From assembly GCA_934661715.1 (NCBI GenBank), contig CAKUJL010000032.1, positions 1 to 12,007 of the forward strand: a stretch of DNA of 12,007 nt, in the 5' to 3' direction. The stretch is from an uncultured Oscillospiraceae bacterium (GTDB taxonomy: Bacteria; Bacillota; Clostridia; Oscillospirales; Oscillospiraceae). How positions within the stretch are numbered: position 1 is the first letter of the stretch; each line of letters begins with the position of its first letter. Positions 6,299 through 12,007 of this stretch are shown piece after piece. Under the pieces are notes generated by a model. That model was not told the DNA's origin. It did no database searches and saw nothing but the letters and a program-made list of their open reading frames with translations. A program made the translations under genes and the position numbers.

Positions 6299-7807
6299 AT
6301 GGAGCTTGTCTTTGAAGAACAGACGATCGATTATTTGCGCAGGACGCTTTGCAAGAGCGCGTCGCAGGAGCTCACACAGGAGCTGATCGTGCCGGACAGC
6401 TACCCCGACTGCGGGCGCGTGGTTTTTACCGGCGGAAGCTGCGTTATGCGCGGCAAGGAGTGCCGGGACGGCAGCGTCATTGTCACCGGCGGCGTTCGCG
6501 CGGGATTATTGTACGTGCCGGAGGATGGGGCGGAGGCAAGAGCGCTCGAGTGTTACCTGCCCTTTGCCATCCGGGAGGACGACCCCGCGGCCTCGGCGCA
6601 GATGTACTTACAGGCCTCGTGCCGTGTCCGATCGGCCGACGCAAGGCTCATCAACTCGCGGAAAATTCTCGTGCGCGTGCAGCTGGTCTGCGAGCTCGTC
6701 GGGTTTGAGAACGCCAGCCAGAGCGTGAAAACGCTGAAAGACGCGCCCGCGTATTTGCAGACGAAACAGCAAACCTACCGCTGCACGCTGCCGCGCGAAT
6801 ACGAGGAAAAGACGTTTTCCATGACCGAGGATTTAGACCTCACGGGGCAGGAGGCGTCGATGGAAAAAATTGTACAGTACTGGCTCAGCCCCGTCGTGAC
6901 CGACAAAAAGCTCACAGGCAGCAAGGCCGTGTGCAAGGGGACGCTCTATTTGAAGGTTCTGTATCTCGCGCCGGACGGCACACCGGAGACCTGCGTGCGG
7001 CAGATCCCGTTTTCGCAGTACTGTGAGCTGCGGGGCGATTACGCGGACGACGAGTGGCAGGCGCTGGTCGAGATCACGGGAAGCGAGCTCGAGCTGTCAA
7101 AGCTGGAAGACGCGGAGGCGAAGCTGCTTCTTTCGGCAAGCCTTCTTTTGCAGTGCACGGCGATGCAGACGACGGAATTGATGGTAACCTCTGACGCCTA
7201 CACCACGCGCGGCACGTTTGAGCCCGTGTGGAGTGAGGTGCAGCTTCCGTGCGTGCTGGACGAGTCAAAGACCGCCGGGACGCTGCGCGGAAGCGTTCCC
7301 AAGCAGGCCAGAGCCGTCATTGACAGCACGCTGTATCTGGATGCACCGTCTTCGCAGAAGGAGGACGGGGGCGTGCGGTTCACCGTTCCGGCCAGCGTCA
7401 ATATTCTGTATCTCGACGAGGACGGACAGCTCCAATCGGCCATCGTGCGCGATCAGGTGACGGCCAGCGTTCCGGCGGGCTCGTGCGCGTCGTGTACGGC
7501 AGTCGTCAGCCCCTCGCAGGAGGGCTTTGCCGCGCCGTCTGGCGGCGGGATCGATGTGCGCTATGACGTGGGGTTCTCGGTCAGCTGCCGCTGTGACGAG
7601 GCGCTGCGCACGCTCACAGGCGGTACGCTCACAGATACGGACAGCGCACCCGAGCAGTTCTGCGTCGTGGTGAAGACGAACCCGAAAACGCAGAGCCTCT
7701 GGGATCTGGCCAAGGCCTACCGCACGAGCGAAAGCGCCATCGCGCAGGCAAACGGCATCACGACGGGCGAGGCCGAGCAGGGAGAGCTGCTGCTCATTCC
7801 GATGTGA
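6299..7807 (+). CDS. sipL: SPOCS (DUF3794) and LysM spore-coat morphogenetic protein, SipL-like
   Basis: Probable SpoIVA-interacting protein of the spore envelope, made in the mother cell; SipL (Clostridia) and SpoVID (Bacillus) join the SpoIVA basement layer to the coat. The 502 residues resemble C. difficile SipL in length and layout. The N-terminus (MELVFEEQTIDYL, then ELIVPDSYPDCGRVV) is typical of DUF3794 proteins. The SPOCS pattern of a beta strand, a 'YxxxDG' turn and a hydrophobic strand recurs three times: around 60-90 (LLYVPEDG), 211-241 (LYLAPDG) and 360-390 (LYLDEDG). A single LysM domain forms the C-terminus (about 455-502: SLWDLAKAYRTSESAIAQANGI, W468). In C. difficile the LysM domain binds SpoIVA, and here spoIVA is the next gene, 59 bases on, which strongly supports the assignment. 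No signal peptide or membrane helix is seen, as expected for a cytosolic mother-cell protein. A general SPOCS/LysM protein of other function is less likely. Confidence 0.85.
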   Translation: MELVFEEQTIDYLRRTLCKSASQELTQELIVPDSYPDCGRVVFTGGSCVMRGKECRDGSVIVTGGVRAGLLYVPEDGAEARALECYLPFAIREDDPAASAQMYLQASCRVRSADARLINSRKILVRVQLVCELVGFENASQSVKTLKDAPAYLQTKQQTYRCTLPREYEEKTFSMTEDLDLTGQEASMEKIVQYWLSPVVTDKKLTGSKAVCKGTLYLKVLYLAPDGTPETCVRQIPFSQYCELRGDYADDEWQALVEITGSELELSKLEDAEAKLLLSASLLLQCTAMQTTELMVTSDAYTTRGTFEPVWSEVQLPCVLDESKTAGTLRGSVPKQARAVIDSTLYLDAPSSQKEDGGVRFTVPASVNILYLDEDGQLQSAIVRDQVTASVPAGSCASCTAVVSPSQEGFAAPSGGGIDVRYDVGFSVSCRCDEALRTLTGGTLTDTDSAPEQFCVVVKTNPKTQSLWDLAKAYRTSESAIAQANGITTGEAEQGELLLIPM

Positions 7808-7852
7808 CGGCATAAAAGACGGCTTGGCCGCATATCCATGAATCAGCGAAAC

Positions 7853-7859
7853 AAGGAGG
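7853..7859 (+). promoter_or_regulatory. Ribosome binding site fixing the GTG start of spoIVA
   Basis: AAGGAGG is seven bases before GTG 7867. It is the only good site near the conserved N-terminus, so the GTG is preferred. An ATG at 7838 lies in another frame. Confidence 0.85.
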
Positions 7860-7866
7860 CGGTAAC

Positions 7867-9348
7867 GTGGACGAGGCAAAAAAGCTATACGATCAGATCG
7901 CAAGACGGACCGCCGGCAGCATCTACATTGGCGTTGTCGGGCCGGTCCGGACCGGAAAATCAACCTTTATCAAGCGTTTTATGGAGCAGCTCGTGCTGCC
8001 GCATGTACAAGATCCCTATCAGCTCACGCGGGCGAGAGATGAGCTGCCGCAGTCCGGCTCGGGCCGGACGATCATGACGACGGAGCCGAAATTTGTCCCC
8101 GAGCAGGCGGTGGAAATTTCGCCGGACGGGAAATCGCGGCTGAAGGTGCGGCTCATCGACTCGGTCGGGTATCTCGTTCCCGGCGCGATGGGAGCCGACG
8201 AGGAGGGGACGCCGCGCATGGTCATGACGCCGTGGGCCGGAGAGGAAATTCCCCTCGAGCAGGCGGCGGAGATCGGCACGAAGAAGGTCATGGAGGAGCA
8301 CAGCAGCATCGGTATCGTCATGACGACCGACGGCACTATCACGGACATCCCCGCGGCAGATTATGAGGCGGCGCTTTCGCGCTCTGTTTCCGATATGCTC
8401 GCGACGAGAAAGCCCTTCGTCATTCTTGTCAACTCCGAGCACCCCGAGAGCAGCGAGGCAAAGAGCCTTGCAAGGACGCTCTCGCAGCGCTATCAGGTGG
8501 GAGCGCGTGCGGTGAACGCGCTGACGATGGACGAAGAGCAGATCCAGAGCATCCTCATCGATCTCATGTACGAGTTCCCGGCGACGGAACTGCGCTTTTT
8601 CCTGCCAGGCTGGGTGCGGGCCTTGCCGGAGGACAGCCAGATCAAGTCGGCCCTCTATGACGCAATGCGCAAAACGGCGCTCGAGATCGGAAAGATCGCA
8701 CAGGCCGAGACGGCGCTTCGTGAGATCACGGATTTGACCGAGGTGTCGGGACTCAGCGTCACGGATGTCGATCTGGGGACGGGAACGGTGACGGCGGAGG
8801 TGCGGCTGCCGGAGGCGCTATTTTACGAGCTGTTGTCACAGAAAACGGGACTGGACATTTCCGGAGAGCTCGAGCTCATGGAAATTCTCACGGAGTTGGC
8901 CCGAGAAAAACAGGAGTATGCCCGCGTCCAGAGCGCGATGGAGCAGGTTCGGGCCACGGGCTACGGCATCATCATGCCCATTGATTCGGAGCTGCATCTG
9001 GAAAAGCCGGAGATCATCCGCAAGGGCGGCACCTACGCCGTCCGGCTCAAGGCAAGCGCACCGTCCATCCACCTCATGCGGGCAAACATCGAGACCGAGC
9101 TCAGCCCCATCGTTGGAGACGAGCAGCAGTCGAGCGAGCTCATTTCGTACTTACTCGGCGAATACGAGGGCGACACCGAAAAGCTCTGGCAGAGCAACAT
9201 TTTCGGAAAATCGCTCTACGATCTCGTCACCGACGGGCTCAACACGAAAATCGCCCGGATGCCCGAGGACGCGCGGCAGAAGCTCACCAAAACGCTTTCA
9301 CGCATGATAAACGAAAATACCGGCGGGATGATCTGCATTCTACTGTAG
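7867..9348 (+). CDS. spoIVA: Stage IV sporulation protein A (SpoIVA), coat-basement ATPase
   Basis: Cytoskeletal ATPase of the TRAFAC class that polymerises irreversibly on the outer forespore membrane and forms the base on which the spore coat is built; also needed for cortex formation. The 493 residues are almost exactly the B. subtilis length (492) and align from end to end. The N-terminal ATPase domain has Walker A GPVRTGKST (25-33, K31), the sensor threonines in TIMTTEPKF (T71, T72), and RLIDSVGY with D98 as the Walker B-like aspartate. A conserved stretch EIGTKKVMEEHS plus TTDGTI follows. The C-terminal region keeps the family pattern (ATGYGI, PEIIRKG, VRLKASAPSIH) and ends GGMICILL, the hydrophobic tail needed for polymer formation and SpoVM contact. 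It starts at GTG. Expected to be transcribed with sipL under the mother-cell sigma factor E; that regulation is known of the family, not proved here. Confidence 0.97.
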   Translation: MDEAKKLYDQIARRTAGSIYIGVVGPVRTGKSTFIKRFMEQLVLPHVQDPYQLTRARDELPQSGSGRTIMTTEPKFVPEQAVEISPDGKSRLKVRLIDSVGYLVPGAMGADEEGTPRMVMTPWAGEEIPLEQAAEIGTKKVMEEHSSIGIVMTTDGTITDIPAADYEAALSRSVSDMLATRKPFVILVNSEHPESSEAKSLARTLSQRYQVGARAVNALTMDEEQIQSILIDLMYEFPATELRFFLPGWVRALPEDSQIKSALYDAMRKTALEIGKIAQAETALREITDLTEVSGLSVTDVDLGTGTVTAEVRLPEALFYELLSQKTGLDISGELELMEILTELAREKQEYARVQSAMEQVRATGYGIIMPIDSELHLEKPEIIRKGGTYAVRLKASAPSIHLMRANIETELSPIVGDEQQSSELISYLLGEYEGDTEKLWQSNIFGKSLYDLVTDGLNTKIARMPEDARQKLTKTLSRMINENTGGMICILL

Positions 9349-9373
9349 GTCATAGAATGGATATTGACGCACG

Positions 9374-9478
9374 TGTAGGGGCGGACGACGGCTTTCCGCC
9401 CGCAGAAAAATGTGCGAAACGTGATAATCTTCGGCGAAATCGAACTGCAAAGGGCGGACAGAGTCGTCCGCCCCTACA
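9374..9478. repeat. 105-bp element with perfect 16-bp inverted ends (REP/MITE-like)
   Basis: TGTAGGGGCGGACGAC at 9374-9389 is repeated exactly in inverse at 9463-9478. Each end also folds on itself: GGGCGGA (9379-9385) with TCCGCCC (9395-9401), and GGGCGGAC (9452-9459) with GTCCGCCC (9466-9473). The roughly 50-base core is AT-richer and has no gene. No clear target-site duplication flanks it. Related GTAGGGGCGG...CCGCCC repeats are, from memory, scattered through intergenic spaces of Oscillospiraceae genomes, so this is probably one copy of a dispersed non-coding family. It is located between the spoIVA stop and the shared terminator. Confidence 0.7.
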
Positions 9479-9507
9479 AAAGGGTAACGAAGAACGAAGA
9501 TGCGGTG

Positions 9508-9546
9508 AAAAAACGCCCTTCCGGAAGTGTTCCGGAAGGGCGTTTT
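9508..9546. terminator. Bidirectional terminator between convergent spoIVA and the NlpC/P60 gene
   Basis: A perfect 17-bp inverted repeat (9510-9526 with 9530-9546) surrounds a three-base GTG loop. The stem has a GC-rich core (CGCCCTTCCGG) and A/T ends, so a T-run follows the hairpin on both strands (TTTT at 9543-9546 on +, six T's on - from 9513 to 9508). It ends nine bases past the NlpC/P60 stop and can serve both genes. Confidence 0.92.
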
Positions 9547-9555
9547 GCGGTTTTG

Positions 9556-10884
9556 TCAGATAATGCGGCGGGCGCCGATGTAACGGGTGTTGTAATACGT
9601 CTCGTTCAGGGAGTTGACGCGGACGCCGGTAGAGGGGGTCGAGGCGTGGACGAAGTTGCCATTGCCGATATACATGCCAACGTGGTTTGCGTAGCTGCCG
9701 TAGCCGAAGAAGACGAGGTCGCCGACCTGAAGGTTATCGCGCGAGATGGCCGTGCCCTGCGTCATCTGGTCGTTGGCCACGCGCTTCATGCTGTAGCCGT
9801 ACTGCGTCAGGACGTAGTACATGAGGCCCGAGCAGTCGAAGCCGGTCGACGGGGACGTGCCGCCCCAGACGTAGCTGTAGCCCACGAAGCTCATCGCGAA
9901 GTTTGCGATATCGGAGGCCGCGCTGCCGGACGAGCCGCCGGTTGTCGGGCCGTTGCCTGCGCCAGCGCCGCCGGGATCATTTCCGAGGTAGGCATTCGAG
10001 ACATACGCCTTGTTGCCGTTATACGAGATTTCGAACCAGCCGTTGGATGTTTCGCCGGTGACGGTGACGGCGGTGCCGCGCTGGAGCTCGCCGATGATCT
10101 GTGCGTGCTCGTCGGTGGATGACGGGTAGCTGCGGACGTTGAGCTTCGAGCCGCTGCCGATGACGACGTACATGGTCTTGTTCATCGCGGTGATGGTGAA
10201 GTTTGCGTCGGCATCGCTGACGGAGACGGTCGCGGTCGTGATGTTGACGTTGTACCACTGGCGCACGTCCTTATACGCTCTTAAGAACATGACCATCGCT
10301 TCCTGACGGCTCGAGCCGGAGGTGGGGCGAAGGTACGTGCCGGAGCCGGACTTTGTACCCTCGACGAACGCGTTGGACACGCAAAGCTGCGCAGCTTCCC
10401 GCGCCCAGGAGTCGATCTCGCCGGAATCACTGAACGAGCTCAAGTCTTTAGAGCGCGTCGAGGTGTAGGCCGCGGCCTGGCAGAAGTTCTGGATGATCTT
10501 GAAAAATTCCTGCCGCGTGAGCGTCTGGTTCGGACGGAAGGTGCCGTCGGGATAGCCGCTGACGATGCCATATTCATAGGCTTTCAGAATATTGACATCG
10601 GAGGTGTCGGAAAAATAGTCGGTGCGCTCTAATTCGTCAATGACGTTGCCCGTCGCTTTTTCGAACGCCGCCACGGCCAGCTCCGACATTTCGCCGCGCG
10701 TGATGGTCGCGGTGAGATCGCCGGAGGTAAACGAGGCCGGAAGAATGCCTAGCTCCTGCATTTCCTTATAGTAGGGCGCGAACCATGTGCTGTATTTTGC
10801 GCCCGCGGCCATCGAGACCGGAGACAGGCTCAGCACCAGCACGAGCGCCAGAACAAGCGCCGTACACTTTTTGACATTCTTCAT
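9556..10884 (-). CDS. Secreted SLH-domain NlpC/P60 peptidoglycan endopeptidase with SH3-like domain
   Basis: Probable wall-anchored cysteine peptidase that cuts stem peptides of peptidoglycan (typically D-Glu to diamino acid). A signal peptide covers about residues 1-27 (MKNVKK, hydrophobic core, cut near SMAAGA). Three SLH repeats follow (about 30-80, 88-135 and 148-205; the second has the classic YPDGTFRPNQTLTRQE) and should bind secondary wall polymer. A bacterial SH3-like domain occupies about 239-300 (LNVRSYPS, GWFEISYNGNKAYV). A Gly/Ser/Ala-rich linker (about 301-322) leads to the NlpC/P60 domain (about 325-442) with catalytic C351 in DCSG, H401 in NHVG and a third residue H413 in FVHAS. 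The ATG overlaps the exoA stop by four bases and its AAGGAGGA site lies inside exoA, so the two are co-translated. The exact substrate and gene name cannot be assigned; autolysin, cell separation or sporulation roles are all possible. Confidence 0.93.
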   Translation of the reverse strand: MKNVKKCTALVLALVLVLSLSPVSMAAGAKYSTWFAPYYKEMQELGILPASFTSGDLTATITRGEMSELAVAAFEKATGNVIDELERTDYFSDTSDVNILKAYEYGIVSGYPDGTFRPNQTLTRQEFFKIIQNFCQAAAYTSTRSKDLSSFSDSGEIDSWAREAAQLCVSNAFVEGTKSGSGTYLRPTSGSSRQEAMVMFLRAYKDVRQWYNVNITTATVSVSDADANFTITAMNKTMYVVIGSGSKLNVRSYPSSTDEHAQIIGELQRGTAVTVTGETSNGWFEISYNGNKAYVSNAYLGNDPGGAGAGNGPTTGGSSGSAASDIANFAMSFVGYSYVWGGTSPSTGFDCSGLMYYVLTQYGYSMKRVANDQMTQGTAISRDNLQVGDLVFFGYGSYANHVGMYIGNGNFVHASTPSTGVRVNSLNETYYNTRYIGARRII

Positions 10885-11645
10885 AGCAGTTCCTCCTTGA
10901 GTTCCAATCCGACCGGGCAGTGGTCCGAGCCGAAGATTTCATCGTAAATGGGCGCGGCCTCAATGGCGTTTTGCAGCCGGTTCGAGACCAGAAAATAGTC
11001 GATGCGCCAGCCCGCGTTCTTTTCCCGCGCGTGGAAGCGGTAGCTCCACCACGAATACGCCCCGGTAAGGTCGGGATTGCGATAGCGGAAGGTGTCCGTG
11101 AACCCGGCGTCCAGTAATTTCGAGAAGCTTTCGCGCTCTTCGTCGGAAAAGCCGGGGTTGCCGCGGTTCGGGCCGGGATTTTTGAGGTCGATCTCCTTGT
11201 GCGCGACATTGAGGTCTCCGCAGGCGACGACGGGCTTGATGCTGTCCAGCGCCTGAAGCCGTTCCCGGAACGCCGCATCCCAGCTGAGCCGGTGATCGAT
11301 GCGCTTGAGACCCTCCTGCGCGTTCGGGGTGTAGCAGGTGACGAGGTAGAATTTTTCAAATTCCAGCGTGATCATCCGGCCCTCACGGTCAAGCTCGTCC
11401 ACGCCGACGCCGTAGGTCACGGAAAGGGGCTCGTGCTTCGAGAAAATCGCCGTTCCCGAGTAGCCCTTCTTTTCCGCCGAGTTCCAGAATTGCAGATACC
11501 CCGGAAAATCGACCGCGATCTGCTCGGGCTGCAATTTCGTCTCCTGCAAGCAGAAAAAGTCCGCGCGAAGCGTATCAAAATAGTCCGCAAAGCCCTTCTG
11601 CATACAGGCCCGCAGGCCGTTGACATTCCACGAGATAAACCGCAC
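10881..11645 (-). CDS. exoA: Exodeoxyribonuclease III / AP endonuclease ExoA
   Basis: Mg-dependent EEP-family nuclease that nicks DNA 5' of abasic sites and trims damaged 3' ends in base-excision repair. Conserved residues in the 254-aa reading: N7 in SWNVNG, E35 in LQETK, Y105 in CYTPN, D144 and N146 in GDLNVAH, D216 in WRIDYF, and D241-H242 in SDHCPV. These correspond to the E. coli exonuclease III active site. The start is uncertain: GTG 11645 gives MRFISWNVNG, the usual family N-terminus, with a GGGGTGG-like site (11651-11657) before it. GTG 11654 would add three residues and lacks an upstream site. It is preceded by a strong promoter and followed by the wall-peptidase gene in the same transcript, an unusual partner. 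In spore formers, AP endonucleases protect DNA of dormant spores and germinating cells, but no such role is shown here. Confidence 0.94.
   Translation of the reverse strand: MRFISWNVNGLRACMQKGFADYFDTLRADFFCLQETKLQPEQIAVDFPGYLQFWNSAEKKGYSGTAIFSKHEPLSVTYGVGVDELDREGRMITLEFEKFYLVTCYTPNAQEGLKRIDHRLSWDAAFRERLQALDSIKPVVACGDLNVAHKEIDLKNPGPNRGNPGFSDEERESFSKLLDAGFTDTFRYRNPDLTGAYSWWSYRFHAREKNAGWRIDYFLVSNRLQNAIEAAPIYDEIFGSDHCPVGLELKEELL
10891..10898 (-). promoter_or_regulatory. Ribosome binding site of the NlpC/P60 gene inside exoA
   Basis: AAGGAGGA (minus strand) lies six bases before the ATG at 10884, within the last codons of exoA (its C-terminal Lys-Glu-Glu-Leu-Leu). It is strong enough to allow initiation independent of exoA translation. 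Confidence 0.8.
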
Positions 11646-11677
11646 CCATACCACCCCAGTTTCAGTCTTTGTCTCAA

Positions 11678-11706
11678 ATTATATCAGATTATGACAACCA
11701 TGGCAA
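11678..11706 (-). promoter_or_regulatory. Sigma-A promoter of exoA and the NlpC/P60 gene
   Basis: On the minus strand, -35 TTGCCA (11706-11701) and a consensus -10 TATAAT (11683-11678) are separated by exactly 17 bp. A TG one base before the -10 makes it an extended type. Predicted start of transcription is near 11671, giving a leader of about 25 bases to GTG 11645. Confidence 0.8.
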
Positions 11707-11744
11707 TGGTAAAATTGTAAACAATTCGTAACTATTTGTCATAA
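11689..11744. repeat. 9-bp inverted repeat in the exoA-murT divergent region, possible operator
   Basis: TTATGACAA at 11689-11697 is matched in inverse by TTGTCATAA at 11736-11744, a perfect pair 38 bases apart. The first arm lies in the spacer of the exoA promoter. The spacing is too wide for a simple hairpin but would suit a looped or two-site repressor. A third partial copy, TTGTCAA, is at 11758-11764 and overlaps the murT -35. It could be chance in AT-rich sequence. Confidence 0.35.
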
Positions 11745-11757
11745 AATTTCGGTATGC

Positions 11758-11786
11758 TTGTCAACCCAACAGAAATGTGGTATAAC
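11758..11786 (+). promoter_or_regulatory. Sigma-A promoter of murT, predicted to give a leaderless mRNA
   Basis: -35 TTGTCA (11758-11763), 17-bp spacer and -10 TATAAC (11781-11786) with a TG one base upstream (extended -10). The -10 ends only six bases before the ATG at 11793, so the expected first transcribed base is at or within a base or two of the start codon. Confidence 0.72.
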
Positions 11787-11792
11787 TGTGGC

Positions 11793-12007
11793 ATGAAAAT
11801 CAAGGTATTTCTCGCGGTGCTTGCGTGCAAGTGCTGCCGGTCGATGATCCGTCTGCTGGGCAGAGGCGGAACCGACTTTCCCGGGCGCGTGGCGCTGAAG
11901 ATCTGCCCGAATCTGCTGGGGTATCTGGCAAAGGACGTGACGACGGTGATCGTCACGGGCACCAACGGCAAGACCACGACGTCGCGCATGATCGAGCAGT
12001 CGTGGAC
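11793..12007 (+). CDS. murT: Lipid II isoglutaminyl synthase, Mur-ligase subunit MurT, 3' end missing
   Basis: MurT with GatD amidates the D-glutamate of lipid II stem peptides to D-isoglutamine, at the cytoplasmic face of the membrane; the amidation helps peptidoglycan cross-linking and lowers immune and lysozyme recognition. Only the first 71 codons are in the window. They show an N-terminal segment with the MurT-type LGRGGTDFPGRVALKI (22-37) and the Mur-ligase P-loop GTNGKTTT (56-63, K60). The GRGGT.xPG motif ahead of the P-loop points to MurT rather than MurC-F or FolC. The first ATG gives about 22 residues before that motif, as in known MurT proteins, but has no ribosome binding site. 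The alternative GTG 11817 has a distant AAGG and would shorten it by eight residues. Three cysteines occur close together (C12, C14, C15). gatD would be expected just beyond the right edge. Confidence 0.88.
   Translation, partial: MKIKVFLAVLACKCCRSMIRLLGRGGTDFPGRVALKICPNLLGYLAKDVTTVIVTGTNGKTTTSRMIEQSW

Noticed and set aside
7265..7963. A 232-codon minus-strand open frame crossing the sipL-spoIVA junction
   Set aside because: Antisense to conserved coding sequence and to the spoIVA ribosome binding site; composition is that of a shadow frame.
9374..9478. CRISPR-like or riboswitch interpretation of the paired GGGCGG hairpins
   Set aside because: Only two arms, in inverted orientation, with no regular spacer series and no downstream gene in a position to be controlled.
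9412..10122. A 236-codon open frame on the + strand opposite the NlpC/P60 gene
   Set aside because: It is antisense to a domain-complete gene, runs through the terminator hairpin, has Ala/Val/Arg-rich shadow composition and no ribosome binding site.
11199..11720. A 173-codon + strand open frame opposite exoA
   Set aside because: Antisense to an active-site-complete exoA and extends through its promoter; no ribosome binding site.
1..12007. Defence system, prophage, integrase, tRNA or rRNA genes
   Set aside because: No frame or sequence in the window shows motifs of these; every large gene is assigned to housekeeping, wall or sporulation functions.

Overview
The window looks like a chromosomal segment of a GC-rich, endospore-forming Clostridia, most likely an Oscillospiraceae-type gut Firmicute. 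Evidence: the Firmicutes gene order rsmB-rlmN-prpC-prkC-rsgA, strong AGGAGG-type ribosome binding sites, a SipL/SpoIVA spore-coat pair, an SLH-anchored NlpC/P60 wall hydrolase and the start of murT. This placement comes from gene content and order only; no database search was possible.

Region 1 (1-5990, + strand) is one compact operon: rsmB (5' end outside the window), rlmN, prpC, prkC and rsgA, joined by ATGA overlaps or short gaps and closed by a strong intrinsic terminator at 5961-5990. It combines ribosome maturation (16S m5C, 23S/tRNA m2A, 30S GTPase) with the PASTA kinase/PP2C phosphatase pair that senses the cell wall. The rpe and thiN genes that follow rsgA in Bacillus are absent here.

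Region 2 (6051-9348, + strand) is a sporulation module: a 47-codon gene for a hydrophobic membrane peptide, too small to be obvious but with an excellent ribosome binding site; a SPOCS (DUF3794)-LysM protein best interpreted as SipL; and full-length SpoIVA. SipL and SpoIVA are known partners in laying the coat basement layer on the outer forespore membrane, so their adjacency supports the assignment. The small peptide is the least characterised item in the window.

Region 3 (9349-9555) is a 207-bp convergent intergenic stretch. It holds a 105-bp element with perfect 16-bp inverted ends, each able to fold into a hairpin (REP/MITE-like), and then a near-perfect bidirectional terminator serving both spoIVA and the opposing gene.

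Region 4 (9556-11645, - strand) is a two-gene unit: exoA (exonuclease III) followed, with a 4-base overlap, by a secreted SLH-SH3-NlpC/P60 peptidase. Region 5 (11646-12007) is a divergent promoter region with good sigma-A promoters for exoA (-) and murT (+) and a 9-bp inverted repeat between them. The murT promoter is so close to the start codon that the transcript is predicted to be leaderless. murT runs off the right edge.

Most of the window is well-known housekeeping and sporulation biology. I see no defence system, CRISPR array, RNA gene or prophage. The items most worth a second look are the 47-aa peptide in front of sipL-spoIVA, the leaderless murT start, the hairpin-ended repeat and the extra extracellular domains of PrkC.
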